Source: an uncultured Prevotella sp. (GTDB taxonomy: Bacteria; Bacteroidota; Bacteroidia; Bacteroidales; Bacteroidaceae). Taken from it: a DNA stretch of 20,869 nucleotides. The stretch is from NCBI GenBank assembly GCA_934230965.1, contig CAKQFW010000010.1, positions 1-20,869 of the forward strand, in the 5' to 3' direction. The first letter of the stretch is position 1. Every line of letters starts with the position of its first letter. Positions 7,627 through 14,393 of the stretch are shown one piece after another. Below the pieces are notes generated by a model that saw nothing but the letters and a program-made list of their open reading frames with translations, searched no databases and was not told the origin of the DNA. The translations under genes were made by a program, and so were the position numbers.

Positions 7627-9159
7627 AGCCCAGTCGCCACGGTCGAGGGTGCGGTAGCCTATGGCTTCGGCCAGATGCGAGGTGAGAATGTTGGGTTCGT
7701 TATCAAGGTCGGCAATGGTGCGGGCCACCTTTAAGATGCGACTGTAAGCGCGGGCCGAGAGGCTGAGCGAAGCCATTGCTTGGCGTAAGAGCTCCATGCC
7801 CTCGGCGTCGGGCTCGGCATATTGGTGTATCATGCGCTCGGTCATCTGCGCGTTGCAGTGCACGCCCTTGCAGTTGGCGAAGCGTTGCTCTTGAATGTGT
7901 CGTGCCGCAATCACTCGCTCACGAATAACGGCGCTGGGCTCGCCTGCAGGTGCGCTCGACAGTTGGCTGAAGGGCACAGGCTGAATATCGCACTGAATGT
8001 CGATACGGTCGAGCAGCGGCCCTGATATGCGGTTCATATATCGCTGACGCTGCCCAGGGGTGCATACGCAGCGGTGTGTGAGGTCGCCGTAGTAGCCGCA
8101 AGGACAGGGGTTCATAGAAGCCACAAACATGAAAGAACACGGGAAGTCGACACTATATTTTGCCCTTGAGATGGTGATGGTGCGGTCTTCTAAGGGCTGA
8201 CGCAGCATCTCAAGGGTGGTTTTATTAAATTCGGGTAGCTCGTCGGCAAAGAGCACGCCGTTATGCGCCAACGATATCTCGCCAGGCTGCGGATTGATGC
8301 CGCCTCCCACGAGGGCCACCTCAGAGATGGTGTGATGCGGAGCGCGGAAGGGGCGCTGCGAGATGAGTGAGGTGCCGCGCTGCAGCTTTCCAGCCACGCT
8401 GTGTATCTGTGTGGTCTCAAGACTTTCGGCCAGCGACAGTGGCGGCAATATTGATGGTAAACGCTTGGCCATCATCGACTTGCCAGAACCCGGTGGCCCC
8501 ACCATAATAAGGTTGTGGCCTCCTGCTGCTGCCACCTCAAGGGCGCGTTTCACGTTTTGCTGTCCGCGCACATCGGCAAAGTCGAGGTCGTAGCTGTATT
8601 GCTGTTCGTAAAACTCGCGGCGCGTGTCGATAACGGTGGGTGCAAAGCTCTCCTTGCCTGTGAGAAAGGCTACCACCTGACTGATTGAGCGCATGCCATA
8701 CACCTCAAGATTGTTTACCACGGCTGCCTCGCGCACATTTTGTTCGGGCACGATGAGGCCCTTGAAATGCTCGGCACGGGCGCGGATGGCAATGGGCAGC
8801 GCTCCTTTTACGGGCTGCAGCGTGCCGTCGAGACTCAGCTCGCCCACCATCATATAGCGGTCGATTTGCGGACAGGCAATGGCACCGTCGGCCGCTAATA
8901 GTGCGATGGCCAGCGGTAGGTCGAAGCTCGACCCCTCTTTGCGTAGATCGGCGGGCGCCAGGTTTACGGTGATGTCGGCATGCGGAAACCGAAAACCATT
9001 ATTTTGTAGCGCAGCAGCAATGCGGTCGCGTCCTTCGCGCACAGCAGCATCGCCCAGGCCTGTAAGGCGGTAGAAGATGCCTGGCACAAGGTTTACCTCT
9101 AACGTTACGGTGGTAACGTCAAGTCCATTGACAGCGGCCGAATAAGATTTTACTAACAA
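7612..9159 (-). CDS. comM: ComM/YifB-family Mg-chelatase-like AAA+ ATPase
   Basis: ComM-type proteins are hexameric AAA+ helicases that extend branch migration during natural transformation and related recombination. The 515-residue product has all parts. The N-terminal Lon-like ChlI domain is at ~20-170. The Walker A motif GPPGSGKS is at 221-228, and Walker B GVLFADELPEF is at ~301-311. The segment NPCPCGYYGD...CVC follows, and a C-terminal helical domain ends in NEPNILTSHLAEAIGYRTLDRGDW. Translation starts at TTG 9159, since LVKSYSAAVNGLD is the family N-terminus and a stop lies five codons upstream with no ATG between. No promoter was found in the short gap upstream, so read-through from GT9 is possible. 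Confidence 0.93.
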   Translation of the reverse strand: MLVKSYSAAVNGLDVTTVTLEVNLVPGIFYRLTGLGDAAVREGRDRIAAALQNNGFRFPHADITVNLAPADLRKEGSSFDLPLAIALLAADGAIACPQIDRYMMVGELSLDGTLQPVKGALPIAIRARAEHFKGLIVPEQNVREAAVVNNLEVYGMRSISQVVAFLTGKESFAPTVIDTRREFYEQQYSYDLDFADVRGQQNVKRALEVAAAGGHNLIMVGPPGSGKSMMAKRLPSILPPLSLAESLETTQIHSVAGKLQRGTSLISQRPFRAPHHTISEVALVGGGINPQPGEISLAHNGVLFADELPEFNKTTLEMLRQPLEDRTITISRAKYSVDFPCSFMFVASMNPCPCGYYGDLTHRCVCTPGQRQRYMNRISGPLLDRIDIQCDIQPVPFSQLSSAPAGEPSAVIRERVIAARHIQEQRFANCKGVHCNAQMTERMIHQYAEPDAEGMELLRQAMASLSLSARAYSRILKVARTIADLDNEPNILTSHLAEAIGYRTLDRGDWADRLM

Positions 9160-9174
9160 AATGATATTATTTTA

Positions 9175-9223
9175 ATTCATAATTCACAATTCATAATTCA
9201 TAATGCATAATTCATAATTCATA
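9175..9223 (+). repeat. heptanucleotide array, left arm (ATTCATA)7
   Basis: There are seven tandem 7-bp units between 9175 and 9223: five ATTCATA and the variants ATTCACA and ATGCATA. It is complementary to the array at 9319-9353, so the two could form a long imperfect stem. Confidence 0.93.
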
Positions 9224-9254
9224 ATGAGTGTGGCGACACCTTTGTTTTCATAAT

Positions 9255-9316
9255 TTCACAAGGCGAAGCCCTTTATTTTAATTCATAATGCATTATATAT
9301 TCACAAGGCGAAGCCC
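9255..9316 (+). repeat. 17-bp direct repeat inside the heptanucleotide element
   Basis: TTCACAAGGCGAAGCCC occurs exactly at 9255-9271 and 9300-9316. Between the copies lies a perfect 12-bp palindrome, ATAATGCATTAT (9285-9296). A small hairpin, GTGT-GGCG-ACAC (9228-9239), lies to the left of the first copy. Confidence 0.9.
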
Positions 9317-9318
9317 AT

Positions 9319-9353
9319 TATGAATTGTGAATTATGAATTATGAATTATGAAT
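9319..9353 (+). repeat. heptanucleotide array, right arm (TATGAAT)5
   Basis: There are five 7-bp units, four TATGAAT and one TGTGAAT, the reverse complement of the left arm. The last base coincides with the GT9 stop codon (9353-9355). The paired arms could act as a terminator-like hairpin for GT9. Confidence 0.93.
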
Positions 9354-10411
9354 CAATCTTTGTGTATTACTTTAAGAATTTTCTCTACCACCTGTTGTGG
9401 CAGAATGTTGTTCATGCAAGGATAGTTGCCTTGTGTGCAAGGTTTGTTGCCATAGATAGAGCAGGGACGGCATGGCAGGTCTACCTGCACGGCATTGTCG
9501 GTGCTTTGGTTCCAGCCCATGAAGCCCGCATAGGGGTGTGTGGCACCCCAGATGCTCACCACCTTAGTGCCTACGAGCGATGCCAGGTGCATATTGGCGC
9601 TGTCCATGCTCAGCATCACGTCGAGTCGGCTCATCAGCACCAGTTCGCCATGCAATCCGCCCATCACGGCCGATGCATTGGTGCAAGTGGGGTAGCGCTG
9701 CTGCCACTGCTGAAACACGGCTTGTTCGTCTTTGCCGCCTCCGAAGAGGAAGATACGGCATGATGGCAATTGCTGAGAGAGCTGGTCGATAACCTGTTCC
9801 ATCTTTTCTACTGGATACACTTTGCCCTGATGTGCGGCAAAGGGTGCAATGCCAATCCACTTTTGACCCTCGGGCCTATCGCCAATGAGGTGTGCTACAG
9901 TGGCAAAGAGGCTGCCATCGGTATCGGTAAAGATAGATGTAAATTCGGGTTTGATAGGGTAGCCCAGCTCGGCCAGCACGTCGGCATAAGCCTCAAACGA
10001 CGAGGGTATGGGCTGTAAGCGCTTCTTGCTGCCCTGTGCTGTCAGTGCTCGGCGCTCGGCTCGGTGCTTGTTGATGTGTGCCACGCGATAGCGAGCCATG
10101 TTAAAGCGCATGCGCAGATAGCTTGACCGCAGAATGGCGTGGAAATCGGCAATGGCCGTAAAGTTTTTGGCTATCAGGCGCCGGTACAGGGCGTTGAGCC
10201 CTTTGATGCCATGGTATTCGCCCTTGAGGTCGGCGCCCATGAAGCCTACGTTGGGTGCCAATCCTTCAAAGAACACGCGGGCAAAGGGTCTACTGAGCAC
10301 GGTGATGCGTAGCGCTGGATATTGGTGTGCCAATGCGCTAACCACGGGCACCGTCATGGCCACGTCGCCCATTGCCGAGAAGCGTATGATAAGGATATGA
10401 TCAGTCTTCAA
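9353..10411 (-). CDS. glycosyltransferase family 9 (heptosyltransferase-like)
   Basis: GT9 enzymes transfer heptose or related sugars from nucleotide donors to lipopolysaccharide core at the inner face of the cytoplasmic membrane. The 352-residue product has the N-terminal 'ILIIRFSAMGDVAMTVPVVSAL' Rossmann segment typical of WaaC/WaaF. In the C-terminal donor-binding half, 'WIGIAPFAAHQGKVYP' and 'FLFGGGKDE' precede the conserved 'DVMLSMDSANMHLASLVGTKVVSIWGATHP'. The cysteine cluster CRPCSIYGNKPCTQGNYPCM near the end is common in Bacteroidota members. The exact sugar cannot be read from the sequence. It starts 24 bp after the DUF4254 gene and is very probably in one operon with it. Confidence 0.92.
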   Translation of the reverse strand: MKTDHILIIRFSAMGDVAMTVPVVSALAHQYPALRITVLSRPFARVFFEGLAPNVGFMGADLKGEYHGIKGLNALYRRLIAKNFTAIADFHAILRSSYLRMRFNMARYRVAHINKHRAERRALTAQGSKKRLQPIPSSFEAYADVLAELGYPIKPEFTSIFTDTDGSLFATVAHLIGDRPEGQKWIGIAPFAAHQGKVYPVEKMEQVIDQLSQQLPSCRIFLFGGGKDEQAVFQQWQQRYPTCTNASAVMGGLHGELVLMSRLDVMLSMDSANMHLASLVGTKVVSIWGATHPYAGFMGWNQSTDNAVQVDLPCRPCSIYGNKPCTQGNYPCMNNILPQQVVEKILKVIHKD

Positions 10412-10435
10412 CGTTGTAAGAGTAAAAGTATTATG

Positions 10436-11038
10436 TTATTTTTTGTACAATACAGGGTTTGTAGAGGGGTCGTTATACATCTTCATCTGTTTGTACACCT
10501 TCATATATTTGCGTCCTTCAGCAATATCTTCCAGCAGCTGGTCGATAGCTGTTGAGAGGTCGCGCTGCTGCTCTTCAAGCACGTTCAGCTTTTCCTGGCA
10601 CTTAGCAATGTGCTCGGGTGTGGCGTCGGTGCGCTCTACCTGCTCGCGCATGTGGTAAATTTTCAGTGCGAGGATAGAGAGGCGGTCAACGGCCCATGCG
10701 GGGCTCTCGGTGTTGATGCGCGCGTCGGGCAGCACGTTTACGCTGCTATATTTCTGACGGAAGTAGGCATCAATCTGCTCTACCAGGTCGGTACGATCTT
10801 GGTTGCTGCGGTCGATGCGGCGTTTCAGCGACAGTGCCTCTACGGGGTCGATATGTGGGTCGCGAATGATGTCTTCAAAGTGCCATTGCACGGTGTCGAT
10901 CCAGCATTTCAGGTAGAGTCGATTTTCTATTTCGTCGCTCTTATACGGATTGTTGATAGGCGTTTCAATATCGTCGGTGATATGATAATCGCGAATGGCC
11001 TGATTAAAAATCTTGTTGCAGAGTTCTGTGAATGACAT
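10436..11038 (-). CDS. DUF4254 family protein
   Basis: This is a 200-residue cytosolic protein, largely helical, with no signal peptide or membrane segment. It fits the Bacteroidota DUF4254 family: 'CNKIFNQAIRDYHITDDI' and 'NPYKSDEIENRLYLKCWIDTVQWHFEDIIRDP' in the first half, 'LKRRIDRSNQDRTDLVEQIDAYF' in the middle, and a Glu/Gln-rich coiled-coil-like region at ~130-175. Family members are frequently encoded next to GT9 glycosyltransferases, as here, but the biochemical role is unknown. A promoter with a twin-palindrome region lies just upstream. The gene precedes GT9 in the operon. Confidence 0.87.
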   Translation of the reverse strand: MSFTELCNKIFNQAIRDYHITDDIETPINNPYKSDEIENRLYLKCWIDTVQWHFEDIIRDPHIDPVEALSLKRRIDRSNQDRTDLVEQIDAYFRQKYSSVNVLPDARINTESPAWAVDRLSILALKIYHMREQVERTDATPEHIAKCQEKLNVLEEQQRDLSTAIDQLLEDIAEGRKYMKVYKQMKMYNDPSTNPVLYKK

Positions 11039-11090
11039 TTAAGTTAGTTTTTTGGGTGAAAAAATAAAATCTTTCTCTCGGGGTGTTTTA

Positions 11091-11122
11091 CAAAAGTAGC
11101 GAAAAAGTGTCACACAGCCAAA
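11091..11122 (-). promoter_or_regulatory. Bacteroidota-type promoter for DUF4254-GT9
   Basis: On the minus strand TTTG (11122-11119), a 20-bp spacer and TACTTTTG (11098-11091) fit the consensus well. It lies about 50 bp before the DUF4254 ATG. The -33 box sits inside the hairpin loop and near-palindrome CCAAACGTTAGG, so a regulator could act there. Confidence 0.75.
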
Positions 11123-11135
11123 CGTTAGGCTGTGT
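11112..11135. terminator. hairpin after upp, probable terminator
   Basis: ACACAGCC and GGCTGTGT form an 8-bp stem with an 8-nt loop. The plus strand continues with T6. On the minus strand, the direction of upp, a T5 run follows five bases after the stem. It overlaps the DUF4254 promoter, so termination of upp and initiation of DUF4254 are in the same ~40 bp. Confidence 0.6.
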
Positions 11136-11163
11136 TTTTTGCTTTTTTCTTCCTAACGTTAGG
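11118..11163. promoter_or_regulatory. paired CCTAACGTTAGG near-palindromes (possible operator)
   Basis: A perfect 12-bp palindrome, CCTAACGTTAGG (11152-11163), and a one-mismatch copy, CCAAACGTTAGG (11118-11129), are spaced 34 bp start to start. Similar flanks (minus-strand CACAACC and CACAGCC) extend them into a 17-bp direct repeat with two mismatches. The first copy covers the DUF4254 -33 box. A regulator-binding role is inference. Confidence 0.45.
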
Positions 11164-11193
11164 TTGTGTGCGCACAACAAAGTGGTGAGGTTG

Positions 11194-11850
11194 TTACAGT
11201 TTGGTGCCGTAGCACAGGTCGCCGGCATCGCCAAAGCCAGGCACGATATATTTGTGCTCGTTCAGTCCGGGGTCGATGGCCGCTGCCCAGATGGTGGTGT
11301 TTTCGGGGAAGGTGCGCTTGATGTGCTCAATGCCCTCGGGTGCTGCTATCACGCACGCCACGTGCACGTGCTTGGGCATGCCTTTTGAGGTGAGGGCTTT
11401 GAAGCCCATCTCCATTGATCCGCCAGTGGCCAGCATGGGGTCGGCCAGGATGAGGGTTTTGCCTTCGATGTCGGGTGTGGCGAGATATTCAACGTGTATG
11501 CCTACGTTGGTGTGGCTATCGTCGGTATATTCGCGGAAGGCGCTGACGAAGCCGTTGCCGGCATGGTCGAATGTTTTTAAGAAGCCTGAGTGGAAGGGCA
11601 GACCCGCGCGGAAGATGGTGGCCAGCACGATGTCGTCGGTGGGCACGCTGGCTGTGGCTACGCCCAGCGGTGTGGTCACCTGTTTTGTTTCATAGTGCAG
11701 CGTTTTGCTTATCTCAAATGCTTCACACAGGCCTATGCGCTCAATGTTGTTACGAAAGAGTAGGCGGTTCTTTTGATAGTCGACGTCACGCATCTCAGCC
11801 AGATACTGGTTGATGATGGTGTTTTGCTCTGCGAAATTGATAATCTTCAT
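11194..11850 (-). CDS. upp: uracil phosphoribosyltransferase
   Basis: Upp salvages uracil by joining it to PRPP, giving UMP and pyrophosphate. The 218-residue product is full length and cytosolic. The PRPP-binding signature DPMLATGGS is at residues 137-145. The C-terminal uracil-binding region includes 'IWAAAIDPGLNEHKYIVPGFGDAGDLCYGT', the family's usual ending. 'ATIFRAGLPFHSGF' near 77-90 is the conserved flexible-loop segment. The start is the ATG at 11850, preceded by an A-rich leader and then by a C7A7 tract and 9-bp array 2. No promoter motif is visible in the gap, so transcription probably comes through from the ABC transporter gene. Confidence 0.95.
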   Translation of the reverse strand: MKIINFAEQNTIINQYLAEMRDVDYQKNRLLFRNNIERIGLCEAFEISKTLHYETKQVTTPLGVATASVPTDDIVLATIFRAGLPFHSGFLKTFDHAGNGFVSAFREYTDDSHTNVGIHVEYLATPDIEGKTLILADPMLATGGSMEMGFKALTSKGMPKHVHVACVIAAPEGIEHIKRTFPENTTIWAAAIDPGLNEHKYIVPGFGDAGDLCYGTKL

Positions 11851-11890
11851 TTTTATCTTTTTTCTTTAGGTTTTTTTGGGGGGGTGGGGT

Positions 11891-12007
11891 GGTCATATAA
11901 GGCTTATGGGTCTTATAGGTCTTATAGGTCTTATAGGCCCTATAGGTCTTATAGGCCCTATAGGTCTTATAGGTCATATAGGTCATATAGGTCTTATAAG
12001 CCCTATA
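11891..12007 (-). repeat. 9-bp tandem array (CCTATAAG family), array 2, before upp
   Basis: Thirteen contiguous 9-bp units run over 117 bp (plus-strand forms GGTCTTATA, GGTCATATA, GGCCCTATA, AGGCTTATG, AGCCCTATA). On the minus strand, the direction of transcription, the unit reads ACCTATAAG-like, the same orientation as array 1 before tyrS. It lies between the ABC transporter stop (12038) and the upp start (11850). A T7G7 tract follows at 11871-11884. Translated in any frame it gives a three-residue repeat, which explains artefactual open frames here. Confidence 0.95.
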
Positions 12008-12037
12008 GGCCTTAAGGCCCTTTGCCTCTTGCCCTTT

Positions 12038-13864
12038 TCACGCTTGCATGTCGTGCAAGCGCTTATAGTATCCGTCTTGTGCCAGCAGCTCTTCGTGCGA
12101 GCCCCGCTCAACGATGCGTCCTTCGTGCATCACACAAATCTCGTCGGCATTTTTAATGGTGCTCAGGCGGTGTGCTATGGCCACGGTGGTGCGTGTCTTC
12201 ATGAGGCGTTCGAGGGCATCTTGCACCAGACGCTCGCTCTCGGTATCGAGAGCCGAGGTGGCCTCGTCGAGGATGAGGATGGGTGGGTTTTTAAGGATGG
12301 CGCGCGCTATGCTCACACGCTGACGTTGTCCGCCCGACAGACGTCCGCCACGGTCGCCAATGTTGGTGTCGTAACCCTGTTCTGTCTGCATGATAAAGTC
12401 GTGCGCATTGGCAATGCGTGCCGCCTGTTCTATCTGTTCTTGTGTGGCGTGTTCAACGCCGAAGGTGATGTTTCCTTTAAACGAGTCGTTAAAGAGTATG
12501 GCCTCCTGGTTTACGTTGCCTATGAGCTGTCGCAGGTCGTGTATGCCGAGGTCTTTCACGTTGATGCCATCAATCAGCACCTCGCCCTCTTGCACGTCAT
12601 AATAGCGTGGTATGAGGTCTACCAGAGTAGATTTTCCCGAACCACTTTGTCCTACCAGCGCCACGGTTTTTCCCTTGGGTATCACGATGTTAATGTCGCG
12701 CAGCACCCATTGTTCGCCATAGCGAAACGACACGTGGCGGAACTCAATTTGATGTTCAAACGAGGCAATATGTTTGGGCTTGTCGGCCTCTTTAATGGTG
12801 TTTTCGGCCATCAATATTTTGTCTACACGCTCCATCGATGCCAATCCCTTGGGTATGTTATAGCCCGCCTTTGAGAAGTCTTTCAGCGGGTTGATGATGC
12901 TATACAACATCACAAGATAATAGATGAACGTGGGGCCCGACAGTATCTGCCTATCAAGCACAAGGATGCCGCCCACCCACAGCACGATGATGATGAGCAC
13001 GGTGCCCAAAAATTCGCTCATGGGGTGCGCCATCTGCTGGCGTATGTTTACGCGCTGCACGGCGTTGCGGTAGGCGGTGTTGGTGCGGTCGAAGCGGCTG
13101 TTCATCTTCTCTTCGGCGCAGAAGGCCTTGATGATGCGCAGTCCGCCCAGCGTTTCTTCTACCTGACTCATGGTGTCGCTCCACAGCGCCTGTGCTTTGA
13201 TTGATTTCTTCTTCAACTTACGTCCTACAAAGCCCATAAACCATCCGAAGATGGGCACAAACACCAGCGTGAACAGTGTGAGCTGCCACGAGATGAACAG
13301 CAGTGCACTGAAGTAGGCAATGATGAGGATGGGGTTTTTAAACAACATGTCGAGCGACGACATGATGCTGCTTTCCACCTCTTGCACATCGCCGCTCATA
13401 CGGGCTATGATGTCGCCCTTGCGCTCTTCAGAGAAGAAACCTAAGGGCAGCGCTGTAATTTTGCGGTACAGCTGGTTGCGAATGTCGCGCACCACGCCTG
13501 TACGAATGGGGATGATGGTGGCCGACGACAGAAAGTAGGCGCCCGTCTTTAAAAAGGTGGTGAAGGCCAAGAAGAGGCCTATGAGCAGCAGTGTGGTGGT
13601 GGCGCCCACCGATGCTATGAGCTGTGTAACATAATAGTCGGCATTATTGGCCAGCACATCTTTTATGTGGTCAAAGCTCCAGGGCATCAGTTGGGTAGCC
13701 ATGCCCGTGCCCTTCGTGCGGAACAATATCTGCAAGATGGGTATGAGCGCTGCAAACGAAAAGATGTTGAGCAGTGCCGACAAGATGTTAAACACCACGG
13801 TGAGCACCAAATACCGCTTATAGGGCGGTATGAAGCGGCGTAGGATTTGGAGAAATTCTTTCAT
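12038..13864 (-). CDS. MsbA-like ABC exporter (fused permease and ATPase)
   Basis: This is a 608-residue half-transporter that would work as a homodimer in the inner membrane and probably exports a lipid or other amphipathic substrate. The N-terminal ABC-transporter type 1 domain has about six membrane segments (residues ~15-330). The C-terminal ATPase has Walker A GQSGSGKST (405-413), signature LSGGQ (509-513), Walker B ILILDE (529-534) and the H-loop histidine at 565. Length and order match MsbA and its relatives, but the substrate cannot be deduced from sequence alone. It starts 14 bp after the DUF2442 gene and so is likely co-transcribed with it. Confidence 0.93.
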   Translation of the reverse strand: MKEFLQILRRFIPPYKRYLVLTVVFNILSALLNIFSFAALIPILQILFRTKGTGMATQLMPWSFDHIKDVLANNADYYVTQLIASVGATTTLLLIGLFLAFTTFLKTGAYFLSSATIIPIRTGVVRDIRNQLYRKITALPLGFFSEERKGDIIARMSGDVQEVESSIMSSLDMLFKNPILIIAYFSALLFISWQLTLFTLVFVPIFGWFMGFVGRKLKKKSIKAQALWSDTMSQVEETLGGLRIIKAFCAEEKMNSRFDRTNTAYRNAVQRVNIRQQMAHPMSEFLGTVLIIIVLWVGGILVLDRQILSGPTFIYYLVMLYSIINPLKDFSKAGYNIPKGLASMERVDKILMAENTIKEADKPKHIASFEHQIEFRHVSFRYGEQWVLRDINIVIPKGKTVALVGQSGSGKSTLVDLIPRYYDVQEGEVLIDGINVKDLGIHDLRQLIGNVNQEAILFNDSFKGNITFGVEHATQEQIEQAARIANAHDFIMQTEQGYDTNIGDRGGRLSGGQRQRVSIARAILKNPPILILDEATSALDTESERLVQDALERLMKTRTTVAIAHRLSTIKNADEICVMHEGRIVERGSHEELLAQDGYYKRLHDMQA

Positions 13865-13878
13865 CGTCGTTTCTATAG

Positions 13879-14115
13879 TCAGTTAACGGCTATGCCGTGT
13901 TCAAACAGATATTCGGGTGCTATATCGGCACCATTAGACCAAAAAATGGTACCATCAAGGCCAAACTGTTCAAACTTTGATTCGTCTTTCAGTTCTTCAA
14001 AAGCGGGATATTGAAGCAGTGGAGTAAGGTCAACCTGCTTCTTTTCGCCATTGCTGAAAGTGCAAAGCAACGTATAGTTGCCCAGGTATGCGACATCTGT
14101 GACATTTAAAATCAT
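13879..14115 (-). CDS. DUF2442 family protein
   Basis: This is a 78-residue cytosolic protein matching the DUF2442 pattern: 'VTDVAYLGNYTLLCTFSNGEKKQVDLTPLL', then 'PAFEELKDESKFEQFGLDGTIFWSNGADIAPEYLFEHG'. These small proteins are often encoded directly beside DUF4160 proteins, as here (17-bp gap). The pair has the shape of a toxin-antitoxin module, though I cannot assign which partner would be toxic and no function is established in this sequence. The start is supported by a clear Shine-Dalgarno, AAAGGAG, seven bases upstream, which is unusual in this phylum. The base composition is more AT-rich than miaB and the ABC gene on either side. Confidence 0.9.
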   Translation of the reverse strand: MILNVTDVAYLGNYTLLCTFSNGEKKQVDLTPLLQYPAFEELKDESKFEQFGLDGTIFWSNGADIAPEYLFEHGIAVN

Positions 14116-14122
14116 AACAAGT

Positions 14123-14129
14123 CTCCTTT
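14123..14129 (-). promoter_or_regulatory. strong Shine-Dalgarno before DUF2442
   Basis: The minus strand reads AAAGGAG with a 7-nt spacer to the ATG at 14115. Other genes in the window mostly have only A-rich leaders, so this site stands out and fixes the DUF2442 start. Confidence 0.75.
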
Positions 14130-14132
14130 CTT

Positions 14133-14384
14133 TTATCTATTTATCTTATTTATTCTTTCGCCACGCTGTGCCTTATTCCATATCTCCAATATTTCATCCT
14201 TATGCTTGTCAATAAAGTCATTTACAAGCTTTATGGTTTTTACTTTGGCTTTACCCTCTATTACACGATCTTCTATAGTGATGGTAAACATCCCCTCTCC
14301 ACTTTTAACATGGAGATGAGGCGGATTATGGTCAAAGGCATAGATATAAAGCATGATGCCTTGAATAACGAATATTGATCCCAT
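14133..14384 (-). CDS. DUF4160 family protein
   Basis: This is an 83-residue protein with the DUF4160 hallmark 'IYAFDHNPPHLHVKSGEG' (residues ~14-31), where the H-x4-HxH pattern is the conserved feature of the family. 'MFTITIEDRVIEGKAKVKTIKLVNDFIDKHKDEILEIWNKAQRGE' follows, also typical. The role is unknown. It starts 9 bp after the miaB stop and is followed after 17 bp by DUF2442, its usual partner. The coding sequence is visibly AT-rich compared with miaB and the ABC transporter gene, consistent with later acquisition into an existing operon. Confidence 0.9.
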   Translation of the reverse strand: MGSIFVIQGIMLYIYAFDHNPPHLHVKSGEGMFTITIEDRVIEGKAKVKTIKLVNDFIDKHKDEILEIWNKAQRGERINKINR

Positions 14385-14393
14385 TGTATTTTC

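Noticed and set aside
9159..9174. ATG start for comM upstream of TTG
   Set aside because: The in-frame codons upstream are AAT/ATC/ATT followed by a stop, so there is no ATG; TTG gives the family-typical N-terminus.
11876..12874. 332-codon plus-strand open frame beginning with repeated GLIGLIGPIG
   Set aside because: The start is the 9-bp array read as a three-residue repeat, and the rest is antisense to the ABC transporter gene, whose Walker and signature motifs are intact.
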